A stretch of 64,000 nt of DNA from Rhodospirillales bacterium. GTDB taxonomy: Bacteria; Pseudomonadota; Alphaproteobacteria; Reyranellales; Reyranellaceae. Shown piece after piece: positions 53,141-61,610 of this stretch. Made by a program: the position numbers and the translations under genes. The stretch is from positions 4,430,501-4,494,500 of the forward strand of contig CP064988.1 in NCBI GenBank assembly GCA_016699855.1. Direction: 5' to 3'. The notes beneath the pieces are model-generated. The model was given only the letters and a program-made list of their open reading frames with translations. It did not search any database and was not told the DNA's origin. Within the stretch, counting starts at the first letter, position 1. Every line of letters begins with the position of its first letter.

Positions 53141-53332
53141 ATGGCGCGTGGCGACGACGATCTCGAACCGCGGCACCGTCGCGTGCCGCCGAAGCCGCTC
53201 GACCCGCTATCGGTCGAGGAACTGGGCGAATACATCGCCGAATTGCGCGCGGAGATCGCGCGCGCCGAGGCGGAGATCAAGGCCAAGCAGGCGCACTCCG
53301 CCGCCGCCGCGCTGTTCTTCAAGAAGAAGTGA
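53141..53332 (+). CDS. DUF1192 protein
   Basis: A 63-residue protein of the DUF1192 family: DDDLEPRHR, then LDPLSVEELGEYIAELRAEI, ARAEAEIKAKQAHSAAAALF, ending FKKK. It forms a short coiled coil; the function is unknown. Found next to NAD(P)H-quinone oxidoreductase genes in alphaproteobacteria, as here. GGGAGG precedes ATG 53141. Confidence 0.9.
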   Translation: MARGDDDLEPRHRRVPPKPLDPLSVEELGEYIAELRAEIARAEAEIKAKQAHSAAAALFFKKK

Positions 53333-53372
53333 CGGCGGGCTAGCCGTCGCCATCGCGCCCGCGGCGCGAAGT

Positions 53373-53442
53373 CCCTCACCCGCCCTTCGGGCTCCTTCTC
53401 CCCCGGAGACGGGGGAGAAGGAGCCCGAAGGGCGGGTGAGGG
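53373..53442. repeat. Perfect 32-bp inverted repeat, 6-nt loop
   Basis: Arms 53373-53404 and 53411-53442 are exact reverse complements, with the core CCCTTCGGGCTCCTTCTCCC. It lies between the DUF1192 gene and the 3-hydroxybutyrate dehydrogenase. The sequence differs from the main REP family. Possible terminator for DUF1192, though no T-run follows. Confidence 0.92.
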
Positions 53443-53494
53443 CCCTTACCTCACCGTCACGGTCCATCCCATCCCGCGATAACCAGGAGTCCCC

Positions 53495-54280
53495 ATGTCC
53501 CTCGCCGGCAAGTGCGCCATCGTCACCGGATCGACCAGCGGCATCGGCCTCGCCATCGCGCGCGCGCTGGCGGCCGAGGGTGCCCACGTCATGCTCAACG
53601 GGCTCGGTCCCGCCGACGTCATCAAGCGGGTCGAGGCGGAGATCGCCGGCACCGGACCGGGCCGCAGCGCCTACCACCCCGCCGACATGACGCGGCCGGC
53701 GGAGATCGCCGACCTGGTGGCGAAGACCGCCGAGGCGTTCGGCTCGGTCGACATCGTCGTCAACAACGCCGGCATCCAGCACGTGGCGCCGATCGACGAG
53801 TTCCCGGTCGAGCGCTGGGATTCGATCATCGCCATCAACCTGTCGAGCGCCTTCCACACGATCCGCGCCGCGCTGCCGATCATGCGCAAGGCCGGTTGGG
53901 GCCGGATCATCAACGTCGCCTCGACCCACGGGCTCGTCGCGTCGGGCCAGAAGACCGCCTACGTCGCGGCCAAGCACGGCATCGTCGGCCTGACCAAGGC
54001 GGTGGCGATCGAATGCGCCGACACCGGCGTGACCTGCAACGCCATCTGTCCGGGGTGGGTGCTGACGCCGCTGGTCCAAAAGCAGATCGACGCCCGCGCC
54101 GCCGCCACCGGAATCACGCCGGAAGCGGCGAAGAACCAGCTGATCGGCGAAAAACAGCCGCAATTGCAGTTCACGACTCCGGAGCAGCTCGGCGCCTTCG
54201 CGGTGTTCCTGTGCTCGCCGGCGGCGTCGAACATGCAGGGCGCGCAGCTGGTCAGCGACGGCGGCTGGACGGCGCAGTGA
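53495..54280 (+). CDS. bdhA: 3-hydroxybutyrate dehydrogenase (SDR)
   Basis: A 261-residue short-chain dehydrogenase. NAD motif TGSTSGIG at 11-18, NNAG at 90-93, catalytic Ser143 (ASTHG), Tyr156 and Lys160 (AYVAAKHG). The sequence NLSSAFHTIRAALPIMRKAG, NAICPGWVLTPLVQKQID and the end GAQLVSDGGWTAQ match D-3-hydroxybutyrate dehydrogenases, which oxidise 3-hydroxybutyrate to acetoacetate in PHB degradation. Length typical. No PHB depolymerase gene nearby. AACCAGGAGTCCCC before ATG 53495 provides the ribosome-binding site. Confidence 0.92.
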   Translation: MSLAGKCAIVTGSTSGIGLAIARALAAEGAHVMLNGLGPADVIKRVEAEIAGTGPGRSAYHPADMTRPAEIADLVAKTAEAFGSVDIVVNNAGIQHVAPIDEFPVERWDSIIAINLSSAFHTIRAALPIMRKAGWGRIINVASTHGLVASGQKTAYVAAKHGIVGLTKAVAIECADTGVTCNAICPGWVLTPLVQKQIDARAAATGITPEAAKNQLIGEKQPQLQFTTPEQLGAFAVFLCSPAASNMQGAQLVSDGGWTAQ

Positions 54281-54383
54281 CGGGGCGGCGGGGTTTCCGC
54301 GGCCTCGCGCAGGCGTGAAGGGAGGAATTCCCGACCGTCCGCGTATCGGCTAGCATTCGGGCGAGTGAGCGAGGGAGGTCGCC

Positions 54384-54932
54384 ATGCTTGGATCACGGTT
54401 GACGATGGCGGCGCTGGGCGCCGGCCTGGTTTCCGCGACGCTCGGCGCCGCTCCGGCGCTGGCCGAGTACTACTCCTTGCCGCCGGGCCCCTACCGCCAG
54501 GAATGCCGCGGCGAGCGCATCATCTACGGCTACCTGCTGGTGGCGCACTGCCCGAAGCGCAACGGCGAGATGCGCGACTCCTCGCTCGACCTGCGGACCT
54601 GCCCGCGCGGCGCCGCCGTCGTGAACGACGGGGCCTATCTGAAATGCGAAGGCCAGCCGGCCTACCAGGGTGGCTCCGGCGGTGGCTTCCCCGGCTTCAA
54701 CTGGGGCGGCTCGGGTGGCAGCTACAATTCCGGCTACCGCGGCGGCAGCTACTCCCTGCCGCCCGGTCCCTATCGCCACGAATGCCGCCGCGAGCGCGTC
54801 GAGAACGGCTACATGCTGATGGCGACCTGCCCGAAGCGCAACGGCGAGATGCGCGACTCATCGCTCGACCTGCGCACCTGCCCGCGCGGCGCGAGCGTCT
54901 ACAACGACGGCGCCTATCTGCGCTGCTCGTAG
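54384..54932 (+). CDS. Secreted cyanovirin-N-homology (CVNH) protein with split repeats
   Basis: A 182-residue secreted protein (signal 1-27, ALA|EYY). Two near-identical halves, 32-88 and 125-181, each carry LPPGPYR-(Q/H)-EC, then CPKRNGEMRDSSLDLRTCPR, then NDGAYL-(K/R)-C. Cysteines are at 41, 56, 73, 88 and 134, 149, 166, 181. This matches the tandem repeats of the cyanovirin-N homology fold, a mannose/glycan-binding lectin. Here a Gly/Ser/Tyr-rich linker (about 90-124) separates the halves. A role in binding surface or environmental glycans is inferred. GGGAGGTCGCC precedes ATG 54384. Confidence 0.8.
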   Translation: MLGSRLTMAALGAGLVSATLGAAPALAEYYSLPPGPYRQECRGERIIYGYLLVAHCPKRNGEMRDSSLDLRTCPRGAAVVNDGAYLKCEGQPAYQGGSGGGFPGFNWGGSGGSYNSGYRGGSYSLPPGPYRHECRRERVENGYMLMATCPKRNGEMRDSSLDLRTCPRGASVYNDGAYLRCS

Positions 54933-54961
54933 CCGGAGGCGCCGCCACGGGCGCGGGCCGG

Positions 54962-55570
54962 TCAGAGCCCGAAGACCGGCCGCACCTCGATCTCGATCAC
55001 GTCGATGCGGGCGGTGTCGGCCGCTGAGCGGGTCTGCGCGGTCAGCAGCAGGTGGATCGGCAGCCGCGCGACCGCCTCCTCGTCGCCCGGCAGCCCGTCG
55101 CTGAGCATCGTGCCGTCGGTGCTGAAGCGCAGCGTGCGCAATCCGCCGCCGCCGGCCTTGATGTCGGCCGTCAGGTCGAAGGTGCGCGCGCCGCCGCCGA
55201 CGTCGATCATCATCAGCACGCGGCCGCCGTCGCTGCGGCTGGCGTAGACCACCATGTCGACGTCGAAGCCGGCGAGCTTGCGGCCCTTGGGCGGCGTGAA
55301 CGTCTCGTAGGGCGCCACCGTGAGAGTCTGCGAGCGGCCGCCAAAGCCGGCGGCGACGGCGACCCGGAGGTTGGTCGTGCTGCAGACGAAACCCAGCGCC
55401 TTGGGCGTGCAGATCAGGCGCGCGACGGGCGCCGGCGGGGTCGCGGCCGCGACGGTGGCGACGCCGTCGCAGAGCGGTCCGTTCGACGCCGTCTGGGCGG
55501 CGGCCGGCGCGGCGAAGCAGAGGCAGGCCGCGAACGCGGCGCCTGCCCGGATCCAGCGGGATGGAGGCAT
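54962..55570 (-). CDS. Secreted hypothetical protein
   Basis: A 202-residue protein with a Sec signal (MPPSRWIRAGAAFAACLCFA, cleavage after AAA|Q about residue 26). The mature part has Cys in GPLCDG, LICTPK and VCSTTN, then alternating beta-like strands (TLTVAPYETFTPPKGRKLAG, VLMMIDVGGGARTFDLTADI, IHLLLTAQTRSAADTARIDV). It looks like a small beta-sandwich. No family recognised. Convergent with the CVNH gene, with a 29-bp gap. Confidence 0.65.
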   Translation of the reverse strand: MPPSRWIRAGAAFAACLCFAAPAAAQTASNGPLCDGVATVAAATPPAPVARLICTPKALGFVCSTTNLRVAVAAGFGGRSQTLTVAPYETFTPPKGRKLAGFDVDMVVYASRSDGGRVLMMIDVGGGARTFDLTADIKAGGGGLRTLRFSTDGTMLSDGLPGDEEAVARLPIHLLLTAQTRSAADTARIDVIEIEVRPVFGL

Positions 55571-55783
55571 CGGAGGGGTCCCTCGGCCGGGTTTTCATTG
55601 TCTCGTCCGGCGACGCGCCGTCGGGCGCGTCGCGGCCCGGCCTCGGACGCGCGGCGACATCATACCGCGGAACGGCCGCCGGCCGAAGCGCCGCCTTGAA
55701 ACACGTCGCCGTCCACGCCGCGCTCGTCTAGTCTGGCGCACGTGACGCGCGCGGCCGCGTCCCTCCGCACGCGAAGGAACGCC

Positions 55784-57079
55784 ATGGTCGAGGCCAAGTT
55801 CCCGAAATTCGACACGCTGGCGCTGCACGCCGGCCAACGGCCCGACCCGGCGACGGGCGCGCGTGCCGTGCCGATCTACCAGACCACGAGCTACGTCTTC
55901 CGCGACGTCGAGCACGCGGCCAGCCTGTTCAACCTCGAGGTCGGCGGCCACATCTACTCGCGCATCTCCAATCCCACCGTCGCGGTGCTGGAGGAGCGCG
56001 TCGCGGCGCTGGAGAAGGGCACCGGCGCGCTGGCCGTCGCCAGCGGCCAGGCGGCGCTCCACATAGCGGTCGCGACGTTGATGGGGCAGGGCGCGCACAT
56101 CGTCGCCTCGGCCTCGATCTACGGTGGCAGCCGCAACCTGCTCGGCCTCACCATGCCGCGCTTCGGCATCGAGACCACCTTCGTCGATCCGCGCGATCCC
56201 GCCGCCTTCCGCGCCGCGCTGCGGCCGGAGACCCGGCTGGTGTTCGGCGAGACCATCGGCAATCCCGGCGGCGAGGTTCTCGACCTGCCGGCCGTCGCCG
56301 CCGTGGCGCACGCCGGCGGCGTGCCGCTGATGATCGACAACACCTTCGCCTCGCCGTTCCTGTGCAACCCGCTGGAGCACGGCGCCGACATCGTCATGCA
56401 CTCGGCCACCAAGTTCATCGGCGGGCATGGCGTGGCGATCGGCGGCGTGCTGGTCGAGGCCGGCCGGTTCGACTGGCGCGCGTCCGGGAAGTTCCCGACC
56501 CTGACGCAGCCCTACGCCGGCTATCACGGCATCGACTTTCAGGCCGAGTTCGGGCCGCACGCCTTCATCATGCGCGCCCGCGCCGAAGGGCTGCGCGATT
56601 TCGGCCCGGCGCTGTCGCCGCAGAACGCGTTCTACCTGCTGCAGGGGCTGGAGACTCTGCCGCTGCGCATGCGCCAGCACGTCGCCAACGCGCGCAAGGT
56701 CGCGGCCTTCCTCGCCGCCAACGCCGCGGTCGAGCGCGTGTTGTCGCCCGATCTGCCGGACCATCCCGACCATGAGCTGGCCAAGCGCCTGCTGCCGGCC
56801 GGCGCCGGCTCGATCTTCAGCTTCGACATCAAGGGTGGACGCGAGGCCGGCAAGCGCTTCATCGAGCGGCTGCGGCTGTTCTCCCACCTCGCCAACGTCG
56901 GCGACGCCAAGTCCCTCGTGATCCATCCCGCCTCGACCACGCACGCCCAGATGACCGCCGAGGAGCTGCGCGCCGTCGGCATCGGCGAGGGCATGATCCG
57001 GCTGTCGGTCGGGCTGGAGGACATCGACGACCTGGTCGACGACCTGTCGCAGGCGCTTCGCGCCGCCGTGAAGGTGTGA
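55784..57079 (+). CDS. metY: O-acetylhomoserine aminocarboxypropyltransferase (sulfhydrylase)
   Basis: A 431-residue PLP enzyme of the Cys/Met metabolism family, converting O-acetylhomoserine and sulfide to homocysteine. Family marks: FDTLALHAGQRPDPATGARA, YSRISNPTVAVLEERVAALE, the PLP phosphate region ASGQAALHIA, the PLP lysine Lys210 in MHSATKFIGGHG and the C-terminal LSVGLEDIDDLVDDLSQALR. Length and motifs fit MetY rather than MetZ/MetB. I looked for a SAM-II riboswitch in the 213-bp upstream gap and did not see one. The alpha/beta hydrolase follows after 7 bp. Confidence 0.92.
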   Translation: MVEAKFPKFDTLALHAGQRPDPATGARAVPIYQTTSYVFRDVEHAASLFNLEVGGHIYSRISNPTVAVLEERVAALEKGTGALAVASGQAALHIAVATLMGQGAHIVASASIYGGSRNLLGLTMPRFGIETTFVDPRDPAAFRAALRPETRLVFGETIGNPGGEVLDLPAVAAVAHAGGVPLMIDNTFASPFLCNPLEHGADIVMHSATKFIGGHGVAIGGVLVEAGRFDWRASGKFPTLTQPYAGYHGIDFQAEFGPHAFIMRARAEGLRDFGPALSPQNAFYLLQGLETLPLRMRQHVANARKVAAFLAANAAVERVLSPDLPDHPDHELAKRLLPAGAGSIFSFDIKGGREAGKRFIERLRLFSHLANVGDAKSLVIHPASTTHAQMTAEELRAVGIGEGMIRLSVGLEDIDDLVDDLSQALRAAVKV

Positions 57080-57086
57080 GGGCGCC

Positions 57087-57875
57087 ATGGAGCTGACCGT
57101 CGACGGCGTCCCCGTCTTCGCGACCACCGGTGGCGTGGCGTTCGACGCCGCCAAGCCCGTGATCGTCTTCCTCGCCGGCGCGGGGCTCGACCGCACGCTG
57201 TGGCGCCTGCAGACGCGCTACTTCGCGCATCACGGCCGCGCCGTGCTGGCTGTCGACATGCCGGGCCACGGCCGCTCTGGCGGCGCGCCGGCGTCGACGA
57301 TCGCGGCCATGGCCGACTGGACGATCCGGCTTCTCGACGCCGCCGGTCTGAAGTCGGCGGCGCTGGTCGGCCATTCGATGGGCGGCCTCGTGGCGTTGGA
57401 CGCCGCCGGCCGGTATCCCGACCGGGTCCGCGCGCTCGGCCTTTGCGGCATCGCCACGGCGATGCCCGTGCATCCGGAGATGCTGGAATCGGCCCGCGCC
57501 AACACCCGCAAAGTGCGCGAGCTGATGACGTTCTGGGGGCTGGGCAAGCCGGCCCAGGGCGGCGGCATGGTCAGTCCCGGCCTGTGGCTGACGCGCGAGT
57601 CGCTGGCGGTGCTCGACGCCGCGGCGCCCGGCGTGATCCACAACGACCTCGCCGCCTGCGACGCCTACAAGGACGCGCCGGCACGCGCCCTGGCGACGCG
57701 CTGCCCGACCGTGTTCGTGTGCGGGGACGGCGACCAGATGACGCCGGCGGCCAAGTGCAAGCCGCTGGCCGACGCCGTCGCCGGCAGCCGCATGGTGACG
57801 CTCGAGGGCTGCGGCCATTTCATGATGGTCGAGAAGCCCGACGAGACGCTGGCCGCCCTGAAGGGCGTGGTCTAG
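57087..57875 (+). CDS. Alpha/beta hydrolase (lactonase/esterase type)
   Basis: A 262-residue alpha/beta hydrolase: VIVFLAGAGLDRTLWRLQ (oxyanion region), VLAVDMPGHGRSGGAPAS, the nucleophile elbow LVGHSMGGLVAL with Ser in GHSMG, the acid in VFVCGDGDQMTPAAK and His in EGCGHFMMVEKP. Length fits small esterases, lactonases or dehalogenase-like enzymes. It begins 7 bp after metY and ends 2 bp before the ureidoglycolate-lyase-like gene, so it is in the same transcript. Confidence 0.88.
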   Translation: MELTVDGVPVFATTGGVAFDAAKPVIVFLAGAGLDRTLWRLQTRYFAHHGRAVLAVDMPGHGRSGGAPASTIAAMADWTIRLLDAAGLKSAALVGHSMGGLVALDAAGRYPDRVRALGLCGIATAMPVHPEMLESARANTRKVRELMTFWGLGKPAQGGGMVSPGLWLTRESLAVLDAAAPGVIHNDLAACDAYKDAPARALATRCPTVFVCGDGDQMTPAAKCKPLADAVAGSRMVTLEGCGHFMMVEKPDETLAALKGVV

Positions 57876-57877
57876 GC

Positions 57878-58576
57878 ATGGACGCCGCCGGCGGCGGGGT
57901 GGTGTTCGACTACCTCGATCCCAAAGTCCCCGCCGGCCTGCGCGTCGTCGACGTGCCGGTGATCGCGGCGACCGAAGCGACCATTCGCGGCTATGGCGAG
58001 ATCGTGCGCGATCCGCGCGCGCACCGCGTAGAGATCACGCCATGGCCGCTGGCGGGCTGGCGCCGGCTCGACGCCGGCACCGGCGACGAAGGCGGCACCA
58101 CCGAAGGCGTGTTCGCGTGTGAATGGCGCGGCAACCGGCTGTACGGCCGCAACGAGGCGGTCGGCGGCCACTACGTCATCGGCTTCCGCGAGCCGCCGGG
58201 CTCGCCCGCCGCGGTGGCGCTCGACGGCGCTGCCGGCGACGGAATTGGCGCCGAGGACGCGCCGGCACGCGTCCTGCTGTGGCACGCCAACTACCATCCC
58301 GATGGCGGCCAGCTCTTCTGGCCGCTCGACGGCCGGCCGTTCGTGGTGCCCGTGGCCAGGCCAGGCGACGATGTGAAGCCCGAGGATTTCGTGGCGCTGC
58401 GCTCCGATGGATCGTTTGGCGTCTACATCCATCCCTCGATCTGGCACGAGGGCACGTTTCCGGTCGGACCGCGCGGGCGCTTCTTCGACAAGCAGGGCCG
58501 CGTACACGCGCGCGTCAGCGCCGATCTCGCCGCCGAGTTCGGCGCGCTGCTGAGCGTGCCGCTCGCCGCCGGCTGA
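57878..58576 (+). CDS. Ureidoglycolate-lyase-like (AllA-superfamily) protein
   Basis: A 232-residue beta-barrel protein resembling the AllA/ureidoglycolate lyase superfamily: VEITPWPLAGWRRLDAGTGD, LLWHANYHPDGGQLFWPLDG, VVPVARPGDDVKPEDFVALR and the diagnostic FGVYIHPSIWHEGTFPV. AllA releases urea from ureidoglycolate in purine catabolism, but this member lacks allantoin-pathway neighbours and may have another substrate. It starts 2 bp after the hydrolase gene and precedes an enoyl-CoA hydratase by 30 bp. Confidence 0.78.
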   Translation: MDAAGGGVVFDYLDPKVPAGLRVVDVPVIAATEATIRGYGEIVRDPRAHRVEITPWPLAGWRRLDAGTGDEGGTTEGVFACEWRGNRLYGRNEAVGGHYVIGFREPPGSPAAVALDGAAGDGIGAEDAPARVLLWHANYHPDGGQLFWPLDGRPFVVPVARPGDDVKPEDFVALRSDGSFGVYIHPSIWHEGTFPVGPRGRFFDKQGRVHARVSADLAAEFGALLSVPLAAG

Positions 58577-58606
58577 CAGCCGCCATCCAGCGCCGCAGGA
58601 GCCGAC

Positions 58607-59392
58607 ATGGCCGACGCCTCCACCGCCGTCCGTCTCACCACGGTCCGCCGCGTGGCATGGCTGGAGTTCGCGCGACCGCCGGTCAACGCCTTCACCCAGC
58701 CGATGGTCGAGGAGGTGCGCGCCGCGATCCGCGCCGCGTTGGCCGACCCCGACGTCCGCGTGCTGGTGCTCGCCAGCGCCGTCGAGGGGTATTTCAGCGC
58801 CGGCGCCGACCTCAAGGCGTTCGCCACGATGAAGGGGCCGGAGATGCGCGGCTGGGCGACGCTGTGCCACGACATCGCGCGCCTGCTGCGCGGTTCATCC
58901 AAGCCGCTGCTGGCGGCGGTCAACGGCACCGCGGTCGGTGGCGGTCTGGAGATGGCGCTGCATTGCGACCTGCGGTTCGCCGCCGGCGACGCCAGGCTCG
59001 GCCAACCGGAGATACGCATCGCCTTCATCCCGCCGATCGCCACCACGCAGGCGCTGGCGCGCCTGATCGGCCGGCCGCGCGCCATCCGCTACCTCTACGA
59101 CGGCGGGATGGTCGACGCCGCGACGGCGCTCGCGTGGGGACTCGTCGACGAGGTCGTTCCGCCGCCGGACCTGCGCGCGCGCGTCCAGGCCTACGCCGAG
59201 GAGCTGGCGGCCAAGCCGGCCGCCGCGCTGGCCGCGATCCGCCGCACGATCACGCTCGGCGGCGGCATGAGCTTCGAGGACGGCATGGCGCTGGAACTCG
59301 AGACCGTGGCGGCGCTGGCCGACACCGCCGATTTCGCCGAGGGCGTCGACGCGTTCCTGAACAAGCGCAAGCCGGTGTGGTTGGACGCGTAG
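58607..59392 (+). CDS. Enoyl-CoA hydratase/isomerase-family protein
   Basis: A 261-residue crotonase: VAWLEFARPPVNAFTQPMVE, the oxyanion-hole segment GYFSAGADLKAFATM, and VNGTAVGGGLEMALHCDLRF containing the second oxyanion Gly and the position of one catalytic Glu. The later EIRIAFIPPIATTQALARLI and ALAWGLVDEVVPP are conserved. It hydrates or isomerises an enoyl-CoA. Fourth gene of a tight plus-strand run starting at metY; the acyl-CoA synthetase that follows is on the opposite strand, with a REP palindrome between. Confidence 0.9.
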   Translation: MADASTAVRLTTVRRVAWLEFARPPVNAFTQPMVEEVRAAIRAALADPDVRVLVLASAVEGYFSAGADLKAFATMKGPEMRGWATLCHDIARLLRGSSKPLLAAVNGTAVGGGLEMALHCDLRFAAGDARLGQPEIRIAFIPPIATTQALARLIGRPRAIRYLYDGGMVDAATALAWGLVDEVVPPPDLRARVQAYAEELAAKPAAALAAIRRTITLGGGMSFEDGMALELETVAALADTADFAEGVDAFLNKRKPVWLDA

Positions 59393-59448
59393 CTCCGGCC
59401 GCCGATGGGCGGCGCTTGCTGGCACGCATCGCTGTGAACGCTCCAACC

Positions 59449-59513
59449 GTCATCCCGAGCGCATCGAGGGATCTTTGAACGGCGGAAAGATCCCTCGCGA
59501 AGCTCGGGATGAC
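59449..59513. repeat. REP palindrome
   Basis: GTCATCCCGAGCGCATCGAG (59449 on, continuing GGATCTT) pairs imperfectly with AAGATCCCTCGCGAAGCTCG (continuing GGATGAC, to 59513). It lies between the convergent enoyl-CoA hydratase and acyl-CoA synthetase genes and may terminate both transcripts. Confidence 0.9.
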
Positions 59514-59551
59514 TTGGAGAGGGAGCGGACCGACGGCGCCGTGGCGCCCCC

Positions 59552-61411
59552 TTAGTCGAACGCCACCGCGTGGCGGATCTGGAAGGCGCCCAGAAGCTCG
59601 GCGCAGCGCTTCACGACCGCGTCGCGCGCCAGCTTCCCGCCGGCCGCCACGCGCACCGTCGCCAGCGTGCCGTGGGTGGCGTCGTCGCCGACCGCCACCG
59701 ACGCCTCGACGCCCTCGGCGCGCAGCGGCGCGAGCGCGGCGTCGAACACGCGGCGCGCCGCCTCGATCCGCAACGCAGGCTTGAAGATCTTTCCGACTCC
59801 GGTGACCGGCATCAGCGGCAGCACGATGGCCTCGACCGGCGCCGCCGCGCGCTCGGGGATGCGTTCGCGGGCGAAGGCCAGCAGCTCCTCCGGCGTCGCG
59901 CTGGCGCCGGGGCGGAGCTGCGCGAACACGACCGGCAGCTCGCCGGCGTAGCCGTCCGGCCGGCCGACGGCGGCGCAGGTCTCGACGGCGGGATGGCGTG
60001 TCAGCACGTCCTCGATGACGATCGGATCGATGTTGTGGCCGCCGCGGATGATCAGGTCCTTCGATCGGCCCGTGAGCCACAGGTAGCCGTCGGCGTCGAG
60101 CCGGCCGAGATCGCCCGAGTCCAGCCAGCCGTCGGCCAGCACCGCGCCCTTGTTGTGGGCCGGCTTGAGATAGCCCGGCGTCACCTGCGGCCCGCGCATC
60201 AGCACGTGGCCGATCTCGCCCAGCGCCCGGTCGGCGACGATCGCGCCGTCGGGTCCGACGTCGGCGACGCGCACCTCGGTGTAGGGCACGCGCAGGCCGA
60301 CCGAACCGGGCCGCCGCTCGCCGTGCATCGGGTTCATGGTCGAGTAGCAGTGCACCTCGGTCATGCCGTAGCCCTCGATCACCGGCACGCCGATCTCGCT
60401 CTCGATGCGGCGGATCAGCTCGACCGGCACGGTCGAGCCGCCGGTGACGAAGACCTTGAGCGAGGAGGTGTCGTGGCCGTCGCGCGGCACGTTCATGATC
60501 GCCGCCAGCGAGGTCGGCACGGCGCCGCCGACATTCACCTTGTTGCGTTCGACGATGCCCCAGTACTCGCGCACGATCGCGGGGTTACGGGCGCCCAGCG
60601 GCGTCGGCATCACCACCGTCCAGCCGGCGGCGAACGGCGCCAGTCCGCCGAACAGCGTGCCGCCGACGTGGAACTGCGGCAGCGGATTGAGCATCACCGT
60701 GCCCGGGCCGAGATCGAAGAACAGCGTGTTGGTCCACGCCATCAGCGCCATGGCGCCGTGGGTGTGGCGCGCCAGCTTGGGCAGACCGGTGGTGCCGCCG
60801 GTGTGGAACAGAGCCGCCACCGTGTCGCGCGCCAGCGTCTTGGGCGCGACCAAGCGGTCGCCGGGCTGGGCGTCGACGGCGTCGTCGTAGTCGATGACGC
60901 CCGGCGCGTTGGCGCCGCGGCCGCCGACGCGGATGACCTTCAGGCCGGGCATCGCGGCGCGGATCGCCTCGACCTTCGGCCAGAGATCGGGATAGATCGA
61001 GGGATCGACCGCGACCAGCGCCTTCGATCCCGCCTCCTTCATGATGCCGGCGATCTGCGACGGCTCGAGGAAATAGTTCACGGGATTGGCGACGCAGGCG
61101 ATCTCCGCCGCCCACAAGGTGAAGAACGTCTCCGGCAGGCTGGGCATCAGCAGCGTGACGGTGTCGTCCGGCCCGATTCCCTGGGCGCGCAGCAGGTTGG
61201 CGCTCTGGATCGTCCGCCGCATCATCTCCTTGAACGTCACGTCGCGCACCGGATCGGCGGCGCCGGCGCCGCTCAGGAACCGGATGGCGACGCGGTCGGC
61301 GTTGCGCTCCGCCGCCTCGAGCATGACGTCGAGGACGTTGTTGTGGCGGATGCGCTCCGCCACCGGCACGCGTTCGAGCTCGACGATATCGGCGTGCGTA
61401 CGGATGGGCAT
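59552..61411 (-). CDS. Acyl-CoA synthetase, atypical core motif
   Basis: A 619-residue ANL enzyme. The P-loop-like motif reads HTGGTTGLPKL (203-213), with Gly replacing the usual Ser of TSGTTG, and there is a His after PKLARHT. VPVIEGYGMTEVHCYSTMNP, the DSGDLGRLDADGYLWLTGRS block and DLIIRGGHNIDPIVIEDVL are present, and GVGKIFKPALRIEA has the catalytic lysine. A C-terminal extension of about 75 residues follows. ATG 61411 (MPIRTHADIVELERVP) is chosen over upstream frame extension because it follows GGAAACGCCG and begins a normal N-terminus. Acid specificity unknown. Confidence 0.9.
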   Translation of the reverse strand: MPIRTHADIVELERVPVAERIRHNNVLDVMLEAAERNADRVAIRFLSGAGAADPVRDVTFKEMMRRTIQSANLLRAQGIGPDDTVTLLMPSLPETFFTLWAAEIACVANPVNYFLEPSQIAGIMKEAGSKALVAVDPSIYPDLWPKVEAIRAAMPGLKVIRVGGRGANAPGVIDYDDAVDAQPGDRLVAPKTLARDTVAALFHTGGTTGLPKLARHTHGAMALMAWTNTLFFDLGPGTVMLNPLPQFHVGGTLFGGLAPFAAGWTVVMPTPLGARNPAIVREYWGIVERNKVNVGGAVPTSLAAIMNVPRDGHDTSSLKVFVTGGSTVPVELIRRIESEIGVPVIEGYGMTEVHCYSTMNPMHGERRPGSVGLRVPYTEVRVADVGPDGAIVADRALGEIGHVLMRGPQVTPGYLKPAHNKGAVLADGWLDSGDLGRLDADGYLWLTGRSKDLIIRGGHNIDPIVIEDVLTRHPAVETCAAVGRPDGYAGELPVVFAQLRPGASATPEELLAFARERIPERAAAPVEAIVLPLMPVTGVGKIFKPALRIEAARRVFDAALAPLRAEGVEASVAVGDDATHGTLATVRVAAGGKLARDAVVKRCAELLGAFQIRHAVAFD

Positions 61412-61610
61412 CGGCGTTTCCCCGGCTTCGTTTCCTCGGTTCGCGGCGGCGATCTCATCAGAGACGGCGTGACCTGTCATCCGCGCCGGCGCTGGCCGTC
61501 GGCTGCGATCCCGCCACGATCTCACCACGATCCCACCGCACCTGCGCCTCGAGGCGTCGCGATGGTTCCGCCATTGGCCGTTCCCCCGGTGGCCGCTACG
61601 GAGGCGATCG

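Noticed and set aside
55571..55783. SAM-II or other riboswitch upstream of metY
   Set aside because: I looked for conserved SAM-II and pseudoknot features and found none; the region is only GC-rich.
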